A DNA stretch of 64,000 nucleotides from GCA-003244245 sp052390115 (GTDB lineage Bacteria; Actinomycetota; Actinomycetes; Mycobacteriales; Pseudonocardiaceae), in assembly GCA_052390115.1 (NCBI GenBank), contig JBQTHE010000052.1:1-64000 (forward strand), written 5' to 3'. The position numbers were made by a program, and so were the translations under genes. Of this stretch, positions 59,434 through 64,000 are shown piece after piece. The notes below the pieces were generated by a model. It was not told where the DNA came from and did no database searches. It saw nothing but the letters and a program-made list of their open reading frames with translations. Position 1 is the first letter of the stretch, and each line of letters starts with the position of its first letter.

Positions 59434-60738
59434 TCAACAGTGGGTGACCTGGGCTATCAGGAGATCGGTGAATTCCTCCGCGGCGTCGGCGTCGAACTGG
59501 TCGCGGCGGTAACGGGCGACCAGCGCTAGCCGCTTGCCGACGGTGGCGACTCCGACAGAGACGCTGCACGAGCGGTCGCAGGGCGGGGAGAACCACAGCT
59601 CCGGTGGCCCAGAGCCAGGCTTACTGGCGAGGGTGGGTACTTCGGCGATGCGGCCCAGGTTCGACAGCATCGCGGTGTCGACAAAACGATCACCAGTCAG
59701 TGGTGACAGCCTGGACGCCGCGCGCTTGACTGGCAGGGGCACCTTCTTGATGACCTCCAGAAGGTCATGCAAGCCGTAAGCGCGGTCCTGACGTCGCATC
59801 TGATACGTCTGCCTGGCCACCGCAGCGGTCGCGGTGGTCAGGTCCACGCGATCGTCCGGGGCGGTGGAGACGGTGACATTCGATGTGAGGTTGCTGACGA
59901 CGTCCCACAAGCGGTCAGCGGGGCGGACATTGACCGGCATCATGACCCCGATCCGACCGGCTGGCGCACCGTGCTTGGAGTTCCAAGCATGTACCGTGAG
60001 GTGCAGCGCAGCGAGCAGGATGTCATTCACCGTCGTGCCGGGGGCCCGTCGCATCAGCCCGGGGGTCCTCGCCTCACCGAGATCGAGGGTGCGGAAGACG
60101 AATCCGAAGTCGTCGCGGCTGGTACCGCCGACCACCGCGATCCGGCTCGGCGCATCGAGCGCCTCGCGAAGTCGCCGCGGCCCTTCCAATCGCCGCGCCC
60201 ACCGTTCGCTGCGGTTCTTCGGAGCCAGGAACGAGCCCAGGTCGCGGGCATGGGCCAGCGGCAGAGGATCCGGCGGGTCCGGCTCACCCAGGTATGCCCG
60301 GGTGATGCTCTGCATCAGGCGTAGTGCACCGACTCCGTCGGCGACGATGTGGCTGACCGACAGCAGCACGAGATCCCCGCCGGGCCGCTGGGCCAGGGCG
60401 ACCCGCAGCCCGGGGCTGACGTCCAGCGCGATCGGCGGGGTGTAGAGCCGCGCTCGGAGCCGGTCCAGCGCGGCATCGTCGGGGCAGTCGGCCACCCAGA
60501 CCGGATCCCGATCCACCTCATCGGCGAAGTTCCACTGATACGACGTCTTACCGTTGCCTACGGTTGCCAACCGAGCCCGGGTCAGCGGGTGGCGCCGGCA
60601 GCAGCTCAGCACCGCCTGCCGCAACCTCGCCTCGTCCAGGTCATGGTCAGCACCGAGCTCGAACTGCACGTTCCACGACGAGCGCGCCTCCTGCAGCAGC
60701 AGGAGCGATTCGTCCAGCATGGTCAAGGGCAGCGACAC
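59434..60738 (-). CDS. Condensation-domain / WS/DGAT-like acyltransferase
   Basis: 434 aa from a GTG preceded by GGGGAGGAG (an ATG at 60777 lacks this). The HxxxDG motif is VSHIVADGVGALRLM; AALHLTVHAWNSKHGAPAG and MMPVNVRPADRLWDVVSNLTSN are typical of the CoA-dependent acyltransferase superfamily that holds NRPS condensation domains, PapA-type enzymes and wax ester synthases. The canonical first His of HHxxxDG is Ser here. Substrate unknown, possibly lipids. It is wedged between ftsY and smc, where other actinobacteria usually have acylphosphatase and mutM. Confidence 0.75.
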   Translation of the reverse strand: MSLPLTMLDESLLLLQEARSSWNVQFELGADHDLDEARLRQAVLSCCRRHPLTRARLATVGNGKTSYQWNFADEVDRDPVWVADCPDDAALDRLRARLYTPPIALDVSPGLRVALAQRPGGDLVLLSVSHIVADGVGALRLMQSITRAYLGEPDPPDPLPLAHARDLGSFLAPKNRSERWARRLEGPRRLREALDAPSRIAVVGGTSRDDFGFVFRTLDLGEARTPGLMRRAPGTTVNDILLAALHLTVHAWNSKHGAPAGRIGVMMPVNVRPADRLWDVVSNLTSNVTVSTAPDDRVDLTTATAAVARQTYQMRRQDRAYGLHDLLEVIKKVPLPVKRAASRLSPLTGDRFVDTAMLSNLGRIAEVPTLASKPGSGPPELWFSPPCDRSCSVSVGVATVGKRLALVARYRRDQFDADAAEEFTDLLIAQVTHC

Positions 60739-60785
60739 GGTGGTATCTCCTCCCCGGTATCTCCTTCCCGACGTCACCTGCCACG

Positions 60786-63700
60786 TTAGGCGGCGCCAGC
60801 GGAACCGGTGGCGCCACGCAACCGCTGCGAGATCACCGTGGTGATGCCGTCGTCACGCATGCTCACCCCGTACAGCGCGTCGGCGACCTCCATGGTCGCC
60901 TTCTGGTGCGTGATCACGATCAGCTGCGAGCGGTCTCTGAGCAGGTCGAACAGCGCGATCAGGCGGTTCAGGTTGGTGTCGTCCAACGCCGCCTCCACCT
61001 CGTCGAGCACGTAGAACGGCGACGGCCTGGCCCGGAAGATCGCGACCAGCATGGCTACCGCTGTGAGCGACTTCTCCCCGCCGGACAGCAGCGACAGGCG
61101 TTTGACCTTCTTTCCCGGCGGCCGGGCCTCGACCTCAATGCCGGTGGTGATCATGTCGTCCGGCTCGGTGAGCACCAACCGCCCCTCCCCGCCGGGGAAC
61201 AGCGTGGCGAAGACAGTCTCGAACTCGCGCGCCACATCGTGGAACGCCTCGGTGAAGACCTCAAGGATCTTCTCGTCGACCTCCGCAACGACGGTGAGCA
61301 GGTCACGCCGGGTGGCCTTGAGATCCTCAAGCTGGGTGGACAGGAACTTGTAGCGCTCCTCGAGCGCGGCGAACTCCTCCAACGCCAGCGGGTTGACCTT
61401 GCCCAGCAGGGCCAGATCACGCTCGGCCCGCTGGGCGCGGCGGTCCTGCTCGGCCCGATCGTAGCGAGCCGGCTGCGGGGCGCTGACCTGCTCGCCGCGC
61501 TGCGCTGCCACCTCGTACTCGGCCACTTCACTTGCCGGCGCAGGCACCGGTACCGTGGGCCCGTACTCGGCGACGAGATCGCTGAGCCCGATACCGAAGT
61601 CGTCGGCGATCCTGGCCTCGAGCTGTTCGATGCGCAGCCGCTGCTGGGCGCGCAGCACCTCGTCACGGTGCACCGTATCGGTGAGCATGGCCAGCTCCTC
61701 GGCGAGCTCGCGAACCCGTCCCCGGACCTCGGTGAGGCCCCGCTCCCATTCAGCGCGCTCGACGATCACCGCGTCCCGTTCGGCCGCGGCCCGGTGCAAC
61801 GAAATGTCGATGCGACCCAGCGCAAACTCCCCTGCCCGCACGACCTCAGCGGCCACCGCAGCTCCCCGCGCCCTGGCCGCCGCCGCGGCGGCGGCCCGCT
61901 CCCGCGCCGTCCGCTCCGCCTGAGCGCTGCGCCGCAACCCCTCGGCCCGGCCAGCCAACGCCCGGGCGCGCTCCTCGGCGGTGCGCAGTGCCAGCCGGGC
62001 CTCGACCTCCTCGCTGCGCGCGGTGGCCAGCGCGGCCGCGGCCTCGTCACGTTCCACGGTGTCCGGTTCGGAGTCCGCCGGCTCGTCCTGGGCCAGCCGC
62101 AACCGCTCCTCCAGCTCCGCCAGGCTGGTCAGGGCATCGGCCCGGCGGTGCTCCCTCTCGTCGCGCTGGCGGTGTAGCCGGTCGGCTTCGGCGGATGCGG
62201 AACGGGCCGCCTGGCCGAGCCGGGCGAGCTGCTCGCCCACCGCGGCCAGTTGCCCGTCCGCCTCATGCCGGGCGGCCAGCGCGTTGTCGACGTCCTCGGC
62301 GCGGGCGGCCTCCTCGGCGCGGGCGCCATCGAGCTCCGCTGCCAGCCGTTGCATGTGGTTTTCCGACTCGGCCAGGCGGATCTGACCGTCGTCGACGGCG
62401 GCCTGCACCTCGATGACGCTCTGGCTACGGCCCGATCCGCCCTGCGCCCAGCCGGCGCCGAGCACATCGCCATCGACAGTCACCGCGCACACGGTGGGTA
62501 CTGCGACGACCAGCGCCCGGGCGGCAGCCAGGTCATCCACCACCGCGGTGCGCTCCAACAGCCGGTGCAGCGCGGCGCGTAGCGACTCTGGGGCTGCGAC
62601 CAGATCCACCGCCCATCGCGCACCGGCCGGCAGCTGCGGCCACGTCGAGCGGTCCCCGGTGGCCGGGGCACCGCCGACGAGCAGGCCGGCGCGACCGGCG
62701 TCCTGCTCGCGCAACAGGGTGAGCGCCACAACTGCAACAGTCAGATCGGTCACCGCCAGCGCGTCCGCGGCGGCCCCCAAGGCAGCCGCCACGGCGGCCT
62801 CGGCCCCGGAATCCACGGTCAGCAGCTCGGCAACCGAGCCCTGCAGGCCGGGCAGCCCCGCTGACAGCAGTGTCTGCGAACCGTCCTTGCGGGCCAGGCC
62901 CAGCGAGAGGCCTTCCACCCGGGCTCGCCAGGACGCCCGCTGCTGCTCCGCCTCCCGGTGGGCGGCGGTGAGCTCGGCGGCCCGCTGCGCGGCGATGGCA
63001 TGAGCGGCCAACGCCGCCTCGTGCCGCTCGTTGAGCCCCACCTGGCCGACATGCAGGGCATCGATCTCGTGCTGAATCTGGTCGAATTCCCGCTGGGCAC
63101 TCGCGGCCCGCTCCCGGGCATCGGCCAGCGCGCTGGACAGTCGCTCGATCTCCTCCGCGGTGGCGCCCGACGTTGAGCGCAGCGCCTCGACCTGACCGGC
63201 GAGCCGGGCCAGCCCTTCTCGCCGATCGGCGACGGCCCGCACCGCGGCCAGGTGCGCCCGCTCGGCGTCGGCGACGGCCTGCTCTAGCTCGGCGCGCCGC
63301 TCCAGGGCAGCGGATAGCGTCACCCTGACCTCGTCCACCACCGCGTGCAGCTCAGCCTCCGTAGCCTGCGCGGCCGCGGCCTCGCGCTCCAGCTCGTCGG
63401 GGTCGCGACCGGGGCGATGCGGTTCGGCGGGGGCGGACAGGTGCTTGGCTCGCTGCTGCGCCAACCGCACCGTGCCGCGCAGCCGCTCGGCCAGCGCCGA
63501 GAGCCGGTACCAGGTGTCCTGGGCCGCCGCGAGCCGTGGTGTGGTGGCGTCGAGCTGCTGCTCCAGGCCGGACTGCCGGGCGCGAGTCTCGTCCAGCGCG
63601 CCCTCCACCGCAGCGTGGCGGGCCCTGGCGGCTGCCTCGTCGGCCTCTTCCCGGGCCAGCTCCGCGTGCAGGGTCACCAGGTCGTCGGCGTACAGCCGCA

Positions 63701-64000
63701 GCCGGGCGTCCCGCAGCTCGGCCTGCACGGCCTGAGCCCGCCGCGCGATCTCGGCCTGCTTGCCCAGCGGCTTGAGCTGGCGGCGCAGCTCGGTAGTGAG
63801 GTCGGACAGGCGGGTGAGGTTGGCCTGCATCGCGTCCAGCTTGCGCAGCGCCTTCTCCTTGCGCTTGCGGTGCTTGAGGACGCCCGCGGCTTCCTCGATG
63901 AACGCGCGGCGCTCCTCGGGCTTGGACTGCAGGATGGAGTCGAGCTTGCCCTGCCCGACGATCACATGCATCTCACGCCCGATGCCGGAGTCGCTCAGCA
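60786..64000 (-). CDS. smc: Chromosome segregation protein SMC (partial)
   Basis: About 1070 residues up to the right edge; the Walker A part lies beyond the window. Visible: VIVGQGKLDSILQSKPEERRAFIEEAAGVLKHR just after the N-terminal motif, two long coiled coils (about residues 30-370 and 520-830), the hinge (GLPGLQGSVAELL through VCAVTVDGDVLGAGW), the signature LLSGGEKSLTAVAMLVAIF and Walker B FYVLDEVEAALDDTNLNRL. It organises and segregates chromosomes with ScpAB. Confidence 0.96.
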   Translation of the reverse strand, partial: LSDSGIGREMHVIVGQGKLDSILQSKPEERRAFIEEAAGVLKHRKRKEKALRKLDAMQANLTRLSDLTTELRRQLKPLGKQAEIARRAQAVQAELRDARLRLYADDLVTLHAELAREEADEAAARARHAAVEGALDETRARQSGLEQQLDATTPRLAAAQDTWYRLSALAERLRGTVRLAQQRAKHLSAPAEPHRPGRDPDELEREAAAAQATEAELHAVVDEVRVTLSAALERRAELEQAVADAERAHLAAVRAVADRREGLARLAGQVEALRSTSGATAEEIERLSSALADARERAASAQREFDQIQHEIDALHVGQVGLNERHEAALAAHAIAAQRAAELTAAHREAEQQRASWRARVEGLSLGLARKDGSQTLLSAGLPGLQGSVAELLTVDSGAEAAVAAALGAAADALAVTDLTVAVVALTLLREQDAGRAGLLVGGAPATGDRSTWPQLPAGARWAVDLVAAPESLRAALHRLLERTAVVDDLAAARALVVAVPTVCAVTVDGDVLGAGWAQGGSGRSQSVIEVQAAVDDGQIRLAESENHMQRLAAELDGARAEEAARAEDVDNALAARHEADGQLAAVGEQLARLGQAARSASAEADRLHRQRDEREHRRADALTSLAELEERLRLAQDEPADSEPDTVERDEAAAALATARSEEVEARLALRTAEERARALAGRAEGLRRSAQAERTARERAAAAAAARARGAAVAAEVVRAGEFALGRIDISLHRAAAERDAVIVERAEWERGLTEVRGRVRELAEELAMLTDTVHRDEVLRAQQRLRIEQLEARIADDFGIGLSDLVAEYGPTVPVPAPASEVAEYEVAAQRGEQVSAPQPARYDRAEQDRRAQRAERDLALLGKVNPLALEEFAALEERYKFLSTQLEDLKATRRDLLTVVAEVDEKILEVFTEAFHDVAREFETVFATLFPGGEGRLVLTEPDDMITTGIEVEARPPGKKVKRLSLLSGGEKSLTAVAMLVAIFRARPSPFYVLDEVEAALDDTNLNRLIALFDLLRDRSQLIVITHQKATMEVADALYGVSMRDDGITTVISQRLRGATGSAGAA

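Noticed and set aside
60564..62177. Long plus-strand frame opposite smc
   Set aside because: Antisense frame of a GC-rich gene; no domain and no ribosome site.

Overview
The window is high-GC actinobacterial chromosome, most like Pseudonocardiales or a relative. The right half carries the core order smc–ftsY–amtB–glnB–glnD–ffh–rpsP–khpA–rimM–trmD–rplS–lepB–rnhB–DUF2469. The left part has sseC/cysA and a DUF4178–DUF2617–DUF4247–DUF350–SpeE operon. An F420-type LLM oxidoreductase and a trehalose-synthase-like amylase also fit this phylum. No rRNA operon, tRNA or CRISPR array was recognised. The first ~100 bases are homopolymer-rich and look like a poor contig end.

Layout. 0.1-1.8 kb: thiosulfate sulfurtransferase operon. 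2-3.4 kb: a broken GNAT gene, a 129-bp palindromic repeat, a small unknown gene and the tail of an MBL-rhodanese gene. 3.4-8.6 kb: GntR regulator, TauE/SafE exporter, MMPL transporter, CDF metal transporter. 8.7-9.9 kb: an MMPL stub joined to a frameshifted DUF2254 gene. 9.9-15 kb: SpeE-type operon and a divergent Ca2+/cation antiporter. 15-24.8 kb: an accretion zone of mixed composition. It holds truncated stress-protein and CYTH genes, IS30, an SSB-like gene on a perfect consensus promoter, two small genes behind duplicated structured leaders, a low-GC AAA ATPase plus ribbon-helix-helix pair with iteron-like DNA, and a serine recombinase abutting a yifB (Mg-chelatase) fragment. 24.9-27.9 kb: unknown small genes and an XRE/DUF6879 cassette. 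28-34.7 kb: LLM oxidoreductase, amylase, metallophosphoesterase, lipid kinase, DUF5995. 34.8-39.8 kb: P450 convergent with a compact lasso-peptide cluster (precursor, cyclase, RRE, protease, isoaspartyl methyltransferase). 39.8-42.2 kb: two more DUF6879 cassettes. 42.3-64 kb: translation, protein export, nitrogen sensing and chromosome segregation core, with smc running off the right edge.

The most notable content is (1) a lasso cluster whose 45-aa precursor can be read directly. Its predicted core is GSGAVDTADMKQWYN, with Gly1-Asp9 for the ring and an Asp6-Thr7 step that the methyltransferase could convert to an aspartimide. (2) The low-GC ATPase–RHH–iteron module beside two duplicated 162-nt leaders and a family of covarying GNA-loop hairpins. 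(3) Three copies of a small protein–DUF6879(–XRE/DUF5753) cassette, one directly upstream of the lasso genes. (4) A dispersed palindromic element at 2.4 kb and, inverted, at 59 kb. In most actinobacteria DUF2469 is followed by yraN, yifB and dprA. Here DUF2469 and the yifB remnant are 17.5 kb apart with accessory genes between, so this locus appears to have been invaded repeatedly.
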